DNA of 64,000 bases from Paenibacillus_V sp046244365. GTDB taxonomy: Bacteria; Bacillota; Bacilli; Paenibacillales; NBRC-103111. Positions 52,013-61,251 of the stretch are shown here, piece after piece; within the stretch, counting starts at the first letter, position 1, and each line of letters starts with the position of its first letter. The stretch lies in NCBI RefSeq assembly GCF_046244365.1, contig NZ_CP176395.1, positions 6,200,001 to 6,264,000 on the forward strand, written 5' to 3'. The translations under genes were made by a program, and so were the position numbers. The notes below the pieces were generated by a model that had not been told where the DNA came from, ran no database searches, and saw nothing but the letters and a program-made list of their open reading frames with translations.

Positions 52013-52918
52013 TTACGGCTTGCTCCCGAATCCCATCTTTAGGAGCCCTTCCTCCAGCGTTATAGTAGGCTGCCATCCCGGCAGAGGCTCTCCCTTGCTC
52101 CAGGGAATCATCACTTCCCGCTTCCGGTAAGGCCGCGCTCCCCATTCGATCGGCAGCTTTCTTCCCATCGACTGCGCCACCAGCTCCACCAGCTTCTTGA
52201 GCGGAATCGGCTTTCCGGACGAAAGGGCATACGTTTCGCCGCCCTTTGTCAGCCCTCCCAAAAGTCTTGCGGCAGCCAGCCTATATGCCTGTACAACATC
52301 ATCGATGTAAACCAGGTCGATGAGCTGCTCTCCCCCGGACATCTCTAACGCTCCCCGTCCGCTCGCGGCCTCTTGCAGAAGGGAGAACAATTTTTTGCGC
52401 GGATCGCCGGGTCCGTAAGTATCGAACAGCTTTAGCGTAATCACCTTAATCGACGCCGCCTCAACGTAATAGGTCAATATGGAGTCCATCGCTTGCTTCG
52501 TTGCCGCGTACAGGCAGACCGGATTAAAGTCGCTGTTTTCATAGTGCTGCCAGGATGTACCCGTATTGATCAGACGAGATACTCCGTATCGCGCCATCGC
52601 TTCGGCAAGCTGCGTGCCGAATAGGACATTGGCGCGCAGCATCGGCTCGATATCCCCCGGCCGATGCTCCGCCATAAAGACGGAAGCCAAGTGAAAAACG
52701 ATTTCCGGCTTCGCCTCCTGAAATATGGCGAACAGCCGGTCTATCGTGCCGTCATAACGATGAATCGTCAAATTACCGGTTAGCTTCTCGAGCAGCCGCG
52801 GATTGGAATCGGGCCTTGCGACCGCGTGAACGTCCCAGCCTTCGGAGGCCAGACGCGCTGCCAGACGCGATCCTACGTAACCCGTCGCTCCGGTAACGAT
52901 CGCTTTAGTCGCTTTCAT
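52013..52918 (-). CDS. NAD-dependent epimerase/dehydratase family protein, probable CDP-sugar reductase
   Basis: 301 residues, extended short-chain dehydrogenase: TGATGYVGSRLA at the N-terminus, Ser/Tyr-Lys catalytic pair in LYAATKQAMDS. It directly follows the 3,5-epimerase-like gene with a four-base overlap. In CDP-dideoxyhexose routes this position is taken by the final C4 reductase (AscF, Prt or Abe); the exact product cannot be told from sequence. Confidence 0.82.
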   Translation of the reverse strand: MKATKAIVTGATGYVGSRLAARLASEGWDVHAVARPDSNPRLLEKLTGNLTIHRYDGTIDRLFAIFQEAKPEIVFHLASVFMAEHRPGDIEPMLRANVLFGTQLAEAMARYGVSRLINTGTSWQHYENSDFNPVCLYAATKQAMDSILTYYVEAASIKVITLKLFDTYGPGDPRKKLFSLLQEAASGRGALEMSGGEQLIDLVYIDDVVQAYRLAAARLLGGLTKGGETYALSSGKPIPLKKLVELVAQSMGRKLPIEWGARPYRKREVMIPWSKGEPLPGWQPTITLEEGLLKMGFGSKP

Positions 52919-53484
52919 TCTCTCCGATCAACTCCGCCCATTGGATAGGCAAACGGGCTTGCGAATTCGTCCAAGCCCGGAAAGCCGCGGTCCCGATCCG
53001 AGACGACCGGATCCCGTACCGGCCAAGGAATCCCGGCAGAATCCCACCTTATGCCCTTGTCATGCAGGGGGGAATACGACGTCGACACATTGTAGACGAG
53101 AAGGGCGTCTTGACTCCGTACGCAGAAGCCATGCGCTAGCCCGGCCGGGATATAGAGCATGTTGCCCTTGTCCGCGCTTAGGTCGAGCATCGCAAACCGC
53201 CCGTAAGTAGGGGAACCCGAACGAAGGTCGACGACTGCATCCGTTACATTCCCCGAGACGCAGTACACCAGCTTGACATGCTCCCAAGGCGGTGTTTGAA
53301 AATGCAGTCCCCGGATTACATGCCGGTAAGAAAACGAGTAATACTGTTCGGCAAACCGGGTTTCCAGCCCGTTATCGGCAAAAAAATCGTCACGAAACGT
53401 TTTGACGAACAGTCCCCGCTCATCCTTGAACCGATCCGGAGCGATTTCATAGCATCCCGTTATAGCCGTTTCATGAATCCGCAT
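52915..53484 (-). CDS. RmlC-like NDP-sugar 3,5-epimerase
   Basis: 189 residues, cupin fold. Catalytic residues of the family are present: His in IRGLHFQ, the Asp in AVVDLRSGSPTYG, and a Tyr in VYNVSTSYSP. In ascarylose synthesis a homologue (AscE) epimerises the CDP-3,6-dideoxy sugar at C5; true RmlC acts on dTDP-4-keto-rhamnose. Lying between CDP-sugar genes favours the CDP substrate. Confidence 0.85.
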   Translation of the reverse strand: MRIHETAITGCYEIAPDRFKDERGLFVKTFRDDFFADNGLETRFAEQYYSFSYRHVIRGLHFQTPPWEHVKLVYCVSGNVTDAVVDLRSGSPTYGRFAMLDLSADKGNMLYIPAGLAHGFCVRSQDALLVYNVSTSYSPLHDKGIRWDSAGIPWPVRDPVVSDRDRGFPGLDEFASPFAYPMGGVDRRE

Positions 53485-54583
53485 CGCCCGTCACCCTCGT
53501 TCCCGTTCGTTCATACTCGTTGATTTGTTCGATGCACGACTCGGCCGGATCGCGGCCGCTCGCGTATGCCCGGGTCCATTCCACCACTTTGTCGACCGCC
53601 GTCTCGATATGCCATTTCGGGTGCCAATCCAACCGCAAGCCGGCTTTCGAGCAGTCTAGCCTCAGTTGCGAAGCTTCATGCGGATAACTTCCTGTGTCTA
53701 TCTCGTAGCCGGCTCCATTCCCCCACTTCTCACATAGCCGGGAAACGATCCATTGCACCGGTTTGGCGTCGTCGTGCCCGGGACCGAAATTCCATCCTTC
53801 CGCATATTCCGGGCCTTTCTCGTAAAGCTTCTGCGCTAAAGCCATATATCCGCTTGACGGCTCCAGCACATGCTGCCATGGCCGGATCGACCGGGGATTC
53901 CGGATTTTGATTTTTTGACCGTTCTGCAAAGAATGCATGCAATCCGGAACCAGCCTGTGAGCGGACCAGTCGCCGCCGCCGATGACATTGCCCGCCCTTG
54001 CCGAGGCGATCGCCACACCGTGCTCGCCGTAATCGGACGGTTGAAAAAAGGAGTTTCTGTAGGAGGAGGTAACCAATTCCGAGCAAGCTTTGCTCCCCGA
54101 ATACGGATCGTGTCCTCCCAAAGCGTCATGCTCCCGGTAGCCCCATATCCATTCTTTATTCTCGTAACATTTATCCGTGGTCACGTTAATGACTGCTTTG
54201 ATCCGGCGCCCGTTCTTCACGGCCTTCGTGACAGCTTCTAGCAGATTGACCGTCCCCATCACGTTAACTTCGAAGGTACGCCCCGGATTGCGGTATGATT
54301 CCCTTACAAGCGGCTGCGCCGCCATATGAATGACAATGTCGGGATCGGACGTATACAGCCTGTTATACAGCACGTGCTTGTTTCGGATATCGGCAATATG
54401 CGATTCCACGAACCGGTCCAACCGGGAGCTTGCGTAAAGGCTGGGATTTGTAGGCGGGCGCAGTCCGTATCCGGTTACGCGGGCGCCCAGCAGATGAAGC
54501 CACAAGCAAAGCCAACCGCCCTTGAACCCGGTGTGCCCGGTGACAAACACCTTTTTCCCGTTCCAGAACATTCGATCCGCCAT
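53471..54583 (-). CDS. rfbG: CDP-glucose 4,6-dehydratase
   Basis: Forms CDP-4-keto-6-deoxyglucose, the entry to all CDP-3,6-dideoxyhexoses. 370 residues with VFVTGHTGFKGGWL (NAD loop), catalytic DVTTDK-type segment and a Tyr-x3-Lys in DPYSGSKACSE. Its end overlaps the next gene by 14 bp. Order rfbF-rfbG here differs from rfbH-first arrangements only in position. Confidence 0.95.
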   Translation of the reverse strand: MADRMFWNGKKVFVTGHTGFKGGWLCLWLHLLGARVTGYGLRPPTNPSLYASSRLDRFVESHIADIRNKHVLYNRLYTSDPDIVIHMAAQPLVRESYRNPGRTFEVNVMGTVNLLEAVTKAVKNGRRIKAVINVTTDKCYENKEWIWGYREHDALGGHDPYSGSKACSELVTSSYRNSFFQPSDYGEHGVAIASARAGNVIGGGDWSAHRLVPDCMHSLQNGQKIKIRNPRSIRPWQHVLEPSSGYMALAQKLYEKGPEYAEGWNFGPGHDDAKPVQWIVSRLCEKWGNGAGYEIDTGSYPHEASQLRLDCSKAGLRLDWHPKWHIETAVDKVVEWTRAYASGRDPAESCIEQINEYERTGTRVTGDADS

Positions 54584-54619
54584 CGTCTCTCTCCCCGCTT
54601 CCAGGTGGCAAAAAGTGAA

Positions 54620-55393
54620 CTACGGTTTGCGCCAATGTGCTTTTCCGGATTTCCACAGCTCCTCGAGGTATTTTTTATCCCACATCGTGTCCATCGGATG
54701 CCAGAAACCGTCATGTTTATACGCAACGAGCTGGCCGTCTTTCGAAAGGTTTTCAAGCGGCTCCTTTTCAAGGATCGAATGGTCGCCTTCTATATAGTCA
54801 AAAACCTCCGGCTGACAAACGAAAAATCCGGAGTTGACCCAGCCCCCGTCTCCCTTCGGCTTTTCTTTGAATCTGGATACGAGATTGTCGCCTGTCAAGT
54901 CAAGTGCTCCGAATCTTCCGATCGGCTGCGTTGCGGTTACCGTCGCCAATTTGCCGTGCTTCCGGTGGTACGCCGTCAATGCTCCGATATCGATGTCCGA
55001 AACGCCGTCTCCGTAGGTCAGCATGAACGGCTCGTTTCCGATATAGTTTCGTATGCGTTTGACCCTTCCGCCGGTCATCGTATCGGTGCCCGTATCGACC
55101 AGCGTTACTTTCCACGGCTCGGCAACATGACTGTGAATCGTCATTTGGTTTTGACTGCCGAAATCGAACGTAACATCGGAATTAAATAAATAATAATCCG
55201 AGAAATATTGCTTAATCAGGTTTCCTTTATAACCGAGACAAATCACAAAGTCATGAAACCCGTAGTACGAATAAATGTTCATTATGTGCAGAAGAATAGG
55301 CCGATCGCCGATCTCGATCATAGGCTTCGGTCTTAAATGGCTTTCTTCGCCTATTCTTGTCCCGTATCCCCCCGCTAAAATGACGACCTTCAT
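54620..55393 (-). CDS. rfbF: Glucose-1-phosphate cytidylyltransferase
   Basis: Activates glucose-1-phosphate with CTP to CDP-glucose. 257 residues with the nucleotidyltransferase loop LAGGYGTRIGEES, the PKPM segment, metal Asp in YGDGVSD and FKEKPKG. The ATG at 55393 overlaps the rfbH stop (ATGA), so the upstream open frame is not used. Confidence 0.96.
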   Translation of the reverse strand: MKVVILAGGYGTRIGEESHLRPKPMIEIGDRPILLHIMNIYSYYGFHDFVICLGYKGNLIKQYFSDYYLFNSDVTFDFGSQNQMTIHSHVAEPWKVTLVDTGTDTMTGGRVKRIRNYIGNEPFMLTYGDGVSDIDIGALTAYHRKHGKLATVTATQPIGRFGALDLTGDNLVSRFKEKPKGDGGWVNSGFFVCQPEVFDYIEGDHSILEKEPLENLSKDGQLVAYKHDGFWHPMDTMWDKKYLEELWKSGKAHWRKP

Positions 55394-56715
55394 CGTCCGC
55401 CACCTCTTCCGAACGCCGCATGGAAAACGGCAACGACGTACTCTAACATTTCCCGCGTCAACCCGGGATAGAGCCCGATCCAAAACGTACGGTTCATAAT
55501 GCGGTCCGAGTTCGTAAGGCTGCCCGATACCTGGTGCCGGATGCCCGAATAGGCCGGTTGACGCAGCAGATTCCCCCCGAATAGAAGACGAGTGCCTATC
55601 TTGGCGCCTTCCAGCTTCTCTATCAGCTGATTTCTTCCAAGGGAAGACGAATTCCGCACCGTAATGGGGAAACCGAACCAACTGGGATTGCTGTTCGCGG
55701 TCGGTTCGGGCAAAACCAGCACGTCTTGAAGCTCGGACAATCCTTGATAAAGATAAGCGAAATTCTCTCTGCGCCTTTCTATAAAGCCGGGAAGCTTTTT
55801 GAGCTGGGCAACGCCGATTGCCGCTTGCATGTCGGTGATTTTCAGATTGTATCCGATATGGCTGTACGTGTATTTATGGTCGTATCCTTCGGGCAGTTCC
55901 CCCAGCTTGCATGCGAACCTTCTGCCGCATGTATTATCTTTGCCGGGGTCGCACCAGCAATCGCGTCCCCAATCGCGGAACGATTCCACGATCCTTTTGA
56001 GAAGAGGATTCGAGGTAAGCACCGCGCCCCCCTCGCCCATTGTGATATGGTGAGCCGGATAGAAGCTTACCGTGGCCATATCGCCGAAAGTCCCTACTCG
56101 CTGTCCGCCATATTCGCTGCCTACTGCGTCGCAAGTATCTTCAATCAACCAGAGTCTATGTTTTTTCGCTACGCGGAGCACTTCGTCCAGTTGAAACGGA
56201 TTTCCGAGCGTGTGCGCAATCACGATCGCTTTGGTACGGTCGGTCACCGCTTGCTCCAGGAGGGAAACATCGATGTTGTAGGTGGGGATATGAACGTCGA
56301 CAAATACCGGAATCAACCCGTTCTGGATGATAGGATTGACCGTAGTCGGGAAGCCTGCAGCGACGGTAATAACCTCATCGCCGGGCTGAAGCCGGCGGTC
56401 GCCTAGCGAGGGTGACGTCAAGGCGGAAACCGCAAGCAAGTTCGCGCTTGAGCCCGAGTTGGTCAAAATCGCGTACCTTGTACCGATAAACCTGGCGAAT
56501 TCGCGTTCGAACTGTTCCGAGAAGCGCCCTGTCGTCAGCCAAAAATCAAGCGAAGCATCAACCAGATAATCAAGCTCTTCCTCATCGAACACTTTTCCGC
56601 TGACAGGAACCGCATCCTTACCGGGCTCGAATGTTCGCTCAGGCCAGTGCAGCCGATAATAGTTGCGGACTTGTTCCAAAATGTTTTTTCTAACCTGCTC
56701 TACCGATTCCGCCAT
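55390..56715 (-). CDS. rfbH: CDP-4-keto-6-deoxyglucose-3-dehydrase (E1)
   Basis: PLP and [2Fe-2S] enzyme that removes the C3 hydroxyl. 441 residues, DegT aminotransferase fold. The PLP-binding Lys of that fold is replaced by His in SFYPAHHITMGEGG, the hallmark of E1. Cluster cysteines appear in CWCDPGKDNTCGRRFACK. Start at ATG 56715 with GGAGGAGG eight bases upstream. Its electron partner (AscD/RfbI-type reductase) is not in this window. Confidence 0.95.
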   Translation of the reverse strand: MAESVEQVRKNILEQVRNYYRLHWPERTFEPGKDAVPVSGKVFDEEELDYLVDASLDFWLTTGRFSEQFEREFARFIGTRYAILTNSGSSANLLAVSALTSPSLGDRRLQPGDEVITVAAGFPTTVNPIIQNGLIPVFVDVHIPTYNIDVSLLEQAVTDRTKAIVIAHTLGNPFQLDEVLRVAKKHRLWLIEDTCDAVGSEYGGQRVGTFGDMATVSFYPAHHITMGEGGAVLTSNPLLKRIVESFRDWGRDCWCDPGKDNTCGRRFACKLGELPEGYDHKYTYSHIGYNLKITDMQAAIGVAQLKKLPGFIERRRENFAYLYQGLSELQDVLVLPEPTANSNPSWFGFPITVRNSSSLGRNQLIEKLEGAKIGTRLLFGGNLLRQPAYSGIRHQVSGSLTNSDRIMNRTFWIGLYPGLTREMLEYVVAVFHAAFGRGGGR

Positions 56716-56773
56716 CAAACCGTCCTCCTCCCCCATTCGCTTGATTTCTTCTGAAGCCGGATTTATTAGCGTT

Positions 56774-58612
56774 TTATTTCCTATACGGTCTTCTCTTGAC
56801 GAATGCGGGTCTTTTCCAATGCGCCGCCCCACTCGTTTTTTTGACGAAGGTTTTTCTCGGTTCCAATCCGGTTCTGGTCTTGATCACCTTGAACTTTCTA
56901 ACCGGTTTGGGTGTTATGGACGTTCTGTATGTTCTGGATGCTTTGGGCGTTCTGATCGTTCTGCCTGCTTTGGACGTTCTGAACGTTTTGGGCCGTATTG
57001 CCGCTCTGAACGGTTTAGGCGCTTGCGTTTTTTTGAACGTTTTGCGCTGTACCGCCGGGGGAAGGGGCTGCGGGATCGGAATGACTCCCTTATACGGGAT
57101 TCGCGGCAATCGAATGCCGGACAGGCGCTCTACCAAATAGTTGGCATTGAATGCCTTCTCATCATACTTCTCCAATTCTTTGCTATCTCGGACAAACACA
57201 TGTCCCGGAGCAAATTCGTCGTAATGGATATGCATGCCTACGGCGCGTTCCTCGGGAGCCAGTCTGGGCTTGCGGTCTTGGAAAATCTTTTTCTCCGCCT
57301 GCATCTGCGACCTGAAAGGGTAATGCTTCGTCAAAAATTTATAAGGGCATACCCGCTGGCCTTCGAACCAGGCATTATGGCCGCCGTCCAAAAGTAATAC
57401 TGGCTTGCCGGTATTTTTCCATATTTTAATTTGATGGAAGTCCGACTCCAGTTTTCCAAAATCGAAATGCTGCAAATTCGCCTCGTGATCCTTATTCTTG
57501 TAATCCTCATTGCCTATAGGAAAAAACTCGATGACCGTATGATCGATCGCATTGAAGCCCATCCGATCCACGTAGGCGATCGCCTCGCGCACATTCATTT
57601 CCGGCCACGGGGAAACCCTGATTTCGTCGACGTCATGATGAATATACCAGTCGGCATAGATTGTTTTTGACACCTCGGTAACTCTCTCAAGCAATTGATA
57701 CCAGCTGAAATAAGGGGCCGGCCCCTCGACGGGGGATCTTTCGCAACCGAGAAAATAAGGGTGCGATCGAAACTCCGATAATTTCTCGTACGTGGAATCG
57801 GTCGACCAATTATCGATAACATAGACGTGAATACGCTGCTCCAGCAGCCGATTGACCGACTGAGTAATAATATCTTCCTCGTTATACGCCGTGAGAATGG
57901 CAGCAACCTTGATATCGTTCAGATTGGCTTTCGTTAACCGGTTATTTCCCATGACGGATAAAATCGTTTTTTTCTCGAGATTGTAATGATTGTTCATCGT
58001 GAGGCCTATAAACTCCACTTGAAATTGAAAATGCTGCAGCAATGCTCCCAACTCCGCCAAGTTCCACTCCCGCACATGCCCCGGATTAGCAGGCGGCCCC
58101 GCGTGGTCCGGCGAGGCGGACAAATCCCGATCCGGAGTGGACAACAAGCATGCCGGCGAATGATCCGTCATTCTTTTCAAATTCCTTAATAGATGGGAGG
58201 GGTCCATCAAATGTTCGATCACGTCGGCGCATATGATGATCGCTTGGCTTACGATTTCATCCGGTAACGGAATGGTTGCCGCTTGTTCCAGATCATGCTC
58301 TTGCCAAATGCCGAATGGATAATGCTGTCGGCAAACCTCGAGATTCGGCCCGTAATCGATCCCGATGATTTCAAATCGGGGATACAGTTCGGCCAGCTTT
58401 TTCCCGTTCCCGCACCCTATATCGACAATATAGCGGCACCCGAACCGCTCGCCCAAGTATCCGGCCAGCTCATACACATCCGGTTGATAGATAACCCATT
58501 TGCCCTCTTCATATTTGTCCTCAAAATATTCGGGTTTGGATCGGGAGGTATAGCCCGGTTTTATGAAAAACCGGCTTGAATCGGAATGCTCGAGCGGTCT
58601 ATTATCCATCAT
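56774..58612 (-). CDS. Methyltransferase-glycosyltransferase fusion with basic repeat tail
   Basis: About 612 residues. Part 1 (about 50-200) is a class I methyltransferase: VDIGCGNGKKLAELYP and CADVIEHLMDPS. Part 2 (about 235-510) is a GT2-like transferase: ILTAYNEEDIITQSV, VIDNWSTDSTYEKL, and HHDVDEIRVS as the DxD-like motif. Part 3 (last ~90) is a Thr/Pro/Arg/Lys repeat tail with units such as RTPKASRTYRTS. The three parts are in one continuous frame. It lies at the head of the rfbH-rfbF-rfbG run; start within MMDNRP is uncertain by one codon. Confidence 0.8.
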   Translation of the reverse strand: MMDNRPLEHSDSSRFFIKPGYTSRSKPEYFEDKYEEGKWVIYQPDVYELAGYLGERFGCRYIVDIGCGNGKKLAELYPRFEIIGIDYGPNLEVCRQHYPFGIWQEHDLEQAATIPLPDEIVSQAIIICADVIEHLMDPSHLLRNLKRMTDHSPACLLSTPDRDLSASPDHAGPPANPGHVREWNLAELGALLQHFQFQVEFIGLTMNNHYNLEKKTILSVMGNNRLTKANLNDIKVAAILTAYNEEDIITQSVNRLLEQRIHVYVIDNWSTDSTYEKLSEFRSHPYFLGCERSPVEGPAPYFSWYQLLERVTEVSKTIYADWYIHHDVDEIRVSPWPEMNVREAIAYVDRMGFNAIDHTVIEFFPIGNEDYKNKDHEANLQHFDFGKLESDFHQIKIWKNTGKPVLLLDGGHNAWFEGQRVCPYKFLTKHYPFRSQMQAEKKIFQDRKPRLAPEERAVGMHIHYDEFAPGHVFVRDSKELEKYDEKAFNANYLVERLSGIRLPRIPYKGVIPIPQPLPPAVQRKTFKKTQAPKPFRAAIRPKTFRTSKAGRTIRTPKASRTYRTSITPKPVRKFKVIKTRTGLEPRKTFVKKTSGAAHWKRPAFVKRRPYRK

Positions 58613-58753
58613 CCGTTCACCCCATACCATATGACTTGCTCCTATACTATGCATCTTTCGTCAATGGTCGATGAACATTAACCCATATCTTGTTCGATTT
58701 GGCGCATACCTATCCGCATACGGCCTTGTCAACGGATACGCGACTATGTAATC

Positions 58754-58802
58754 AAAAAAATTCCTTTCGAAATAGACGAGTGAAATCTCATCTATTTCGA
58801 AA
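58754..58802 (-). terminator. Intrinsic terminator after the DUF1796 gene
   Basis: In the leftward direction TTTCGAAATAGATGAG pairs with CTCGTCTATTTCGAAA, followed by AATTTTTTTG. Confidence 0.85.
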
Positions 58803-58839
58803 AGGAACGATTTTCTGCAATCCGGCGAAGTATTCTCAT

Positions 58840-59475
58840 TCATGTCAAACGAACGCCGTCAAAAACGTACTTCCATAAATGATCGTTGCAGTTCCAAATG
58901 TCATAGCCTTGCATTTCCAGTACGCAAACATTATCCAGTCCCCAATCATGCTCCCTGAGTCCGTGTGCGACCGAGTAGTTTACTAGAAGAATGTTATAAT
59001 CATGCTTGACCAGACCGGACAGGACGGATTGCAATTCTACGACTTCATGGCAGTGTCCGCCCGCCCGAACGAATAGAATGGATTTGCAGGCTGCCGTCTT
59101 ATCCAGAAACCGCCCTATGCGCCTGTCCATTTTTATTTTAAAACTCTCGTAAGAGACTAGGTAAGCCGGAGTATTGATGCTTATGGGAAAATCATGATGG
59201 GTTTGGATATTGTACGCATGGTCTTTCAACACGTAACTTTTTCCATGCCCGTCTATTCTCTCGATCGTCATGTTGGGCAGCTGCATGAAACCGCTAAAGC
59301 GGTTTCTAAGCAATCTATTAACATCGAAAAGCGAGTCGGAAGTAGTCAACCAATCCAACGGACCTGCAAACGGCCTCAAATTGTTTTTCTGGAGCTGAAT
59401 AGCAGGTGAACAGTTGCAGCCCAGGCTGAAAATCGCATCATAGTTACCCTTTATACCGCTTAAGTCCATTTGCAT
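58840..59475 (-). CDS. DUF1796-family papain-like cysteine peptidase fold protein
   Basis: 211 residues. The N-terminal block YDAIFSLGCNCSPAIQL and FAGPLDWLTTS is characteristic of DUF1796, often found beside glycosyltransferase genes. Two adjacent Cys (GCNCS) and a later RAGGHCHEV His/Cys could form the active site. The true activity is unknown. Start among GTG 59478, ATG 59475 and ATG 59469 is not settled. Confidence 0.75.
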   Translation of the reverse strand: MQMDLSGIKGNYDAIFSLGCNCSPAIQLQKNNLRPFAGPLDWLTTSDSLFDVNRLLRNRFSGFMQLPNMTIERIDGHGKSYVLKDHAYNIQTHHDFPISINTPAYLVSYESFKIKMDRRIGRFLDKTAACKSILFVRAGGHCHEVVELQSVLSGLVKHDYNILLVNYSVAHGLREHDWGLDNVCVLEMQGYDIWNCNDHLWKYVFDGVRLT

Positions 59476-59666
59476 CACCCGTTCTATCAGAAATGTTCTA
59501 TTTAATTACATGTATACGATTCGAGTAAGAAGTCGGCTTGGACTTTGTTGCCTTTTTGGCACGGGATAAACCCGCTATTGCCCCTCCCAATCCGTCTAAT
59601 CAATGTCGTTCTTCTGGACGTATGATAATCGGAAAAACCGCTATCGGCAAAGGAGCGAGAAGAGAC

Positions 59667-60521
59667 ATGGCTTTATTCGGTTCAGAGCGGGACAGTCGTA
59701 TTTATGAAGCAATCAAGGCTTATAACGAACAAGCTATCCTGCAGCCGCAGCTTGTTATCGACGAGGTTATCGCAAGCCTTCGGCAAAACAATGTCGCTTT
59801 CACGGGAGAACGTGTCGTCATAAACGATGCCGTCGAAAGTCAATACCGCAACGTGCTCGAAGAACATATCGCAAGATATGCGCTCGCATGCCGGCTGATC
59901 AAAGGCATGCAAGTTCTGGATGCGGCTTGCGGCACCGGGTACGGAGCGAAAATGATGGAAGCGGCAGGCGCAGCATATATAACCGGGGTCGATATATCGG
60001 AGGAAAGCATTGCGCATGCCCGGAACGACTATGGAGGAGACCGTATTTCCTATCTTGCCGGAGACGTCCGTTCGCTGCCTTTTGCGGCTGCCAGCTTCGA
60101 CGCGGTCGTATCTTTCGAAACGATCGAACATATCCCCGATGGCTCGGTATGGATCCGGGAAGCGGCCCGAGTCCTTAAGCCGAAAGGACTGTTTATCGTA
60201 TCCACGCCGAACCGCGGCGTAACGAACGCCGGGTTGTATTATTGCGAACAGCCGATCAATCGGTATCATCATTTTGAATATACGGTCACGGAATTTTCCG
60301 GCGAGCTGATGAAGGAATTCGATCTCTTGGAACTGTACGGACAAACCTTCGTGAGCGATACTTTACATGCGGGCGTTCAATTTTTGCGGCAAATCTACCA
60401 TCGGAACATGCAGTACATGCCCAAAGCTATGACTGCGATCGCAGGTCATAACCTGCTCCCGCTGGGCCATATCAAGAATGCCCAGCCGGCATACGTCGTC
60501 GCGGTATGCAGGAAAAAATAA
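59667..60521 (+). CDS. Class I SAM-dependent methyltransferase
   Basis: 284 residues, read opposite to the rest of the cluster. SAM motifs: VLDAACGTGYGAKMM, VDISEESIAHA, GDVRSLPFAAASFDAVVSFETIEHI. Its best relatives methylate sugars or lipids in cell-surface clusters; the substrate is unknown. ATG at 59667 with AAAGGAG eleven bases upstream. Confidence 0.85.
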   Translation: MALFGSERDSRIYEAIKAYNEQAILQPQLVIDEVIASLRQNNVAFTGERVVINDAVESQYRNVLEEHIARYALACRLIKGMQVLDAACGTGYGAKMMEAAGAAYITGVDISEESIAHARNDYGGDRISYLAGDVRSLPFAAASFDAVVSFETIEHIPDGSVWIREAARVLKPKGLFIVSTPNRGVTNAGLYYCEQPINRYHHFEYTVTEFSGELMKEFDLLELYGQTFVSDTLHAGVQFLRQIYHRNMQYMPKAMTAIAGHNLLPLGHIKNAQPAYVVAVCRKK

Positions 60522-60550
60522 GGATAGGATATACGTTCCGGCATTATGAA

Positions 60551-60575
60551 AAAGGCAGGCTAAGCGCCTGCCTTT
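60551..60575. terminator. Bidirectional terminator between convergent genes
   Basis: AAAGGCAGGC and GCCTGCCTTT form a perfect ten-base stem with a five-base loop. Confidence 0.85.
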
Positions 60576-60590
60576 CTCATTTATTCGACC

Positions 60591-61211
60591 TTACTTCATC
60601 CTCCGCAAATAGCCGTTCGGATTGAACGTCATGTGGAATTTATGCTTGCTCGTGTCGATTACGAAATGATCGGTTTGAGACATAAACTTCTGTACCGCTT
60701 CCATCGGCCCGGGAAGAAGCTCCGGGAGAACGGGGTGGCCTACGCAAGTATCTTCCACGATCATATAGCTGCCGACCGTCACAAGCTGATTGAAATTTTG
60801 CATCTCGCCTAAAACATGCTGCTCCGAATGATCCGAGTCGAGAATGACAAGCACGACCTCTCCGGGCAAGATTAAGCTCTTTACCTGCTGCAGCATTTCC
60901 GGCGATGCCGAATCGCCGATCATGTACGTGATACGATGATGCTGCGGGCGCGGCTCATGGGCATGCTTATCGATCGACAGAATACGTCCCTTCATCAGCA
61001 GGTCGCACATAGACGCAAGAAAATACGCGCTTCCTCCCCTGTACGTTCCGCATTCGATAATGACATCGGGACGAACTTCAAACAAGATTTCTTGATATAA
61101 AAACAAGTCAAGCGGGCATTTCAAGACCGGGTGTCCGAGCCAATGCGTTTGTTGCTGCCAGACCAGGCTGTCAAAATAAAGATGGAAAAACGGATCGATC
61201 ACGTTTTTCAT
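60591..61211 (-). CDS. CmcI-family methyltransferase-like protein
   Basis: 206 residues. Rossmann motif ECGTYRGGSAYFLASM, then VILDSDHSEQHVLGE, typical of the CmcI/rhamnosyl O-methyltransferase group. The probable role is sugar O-methylation. It follows the GT2 gene by 40 bp and shares its direction. Confidence 0.8.
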   Translation of the reverse strand: MKNVIDPFFHLYFDSLVWQQQTHWLGHPVLKCPLDLFLYQEILFEVRPDVIIECGTYRGGSAYFLASMCDLLMKGRILSIDKHAHEPRPQHHRITYMIGDSASPEMLQQVKSLILPGEVVLVILDSDHSEQHVLGEMQNFNQLVTVGSYMIVEDTCVGHPVLPELLPGPMEAVQKFMSQTDHFVIDTSKHKFHMTFNPNGYLRRMK

Positions 61212-61251
61212 GATTGCTCCTCCTCAAATGGGTGCTCATAAACTTGCTCAC

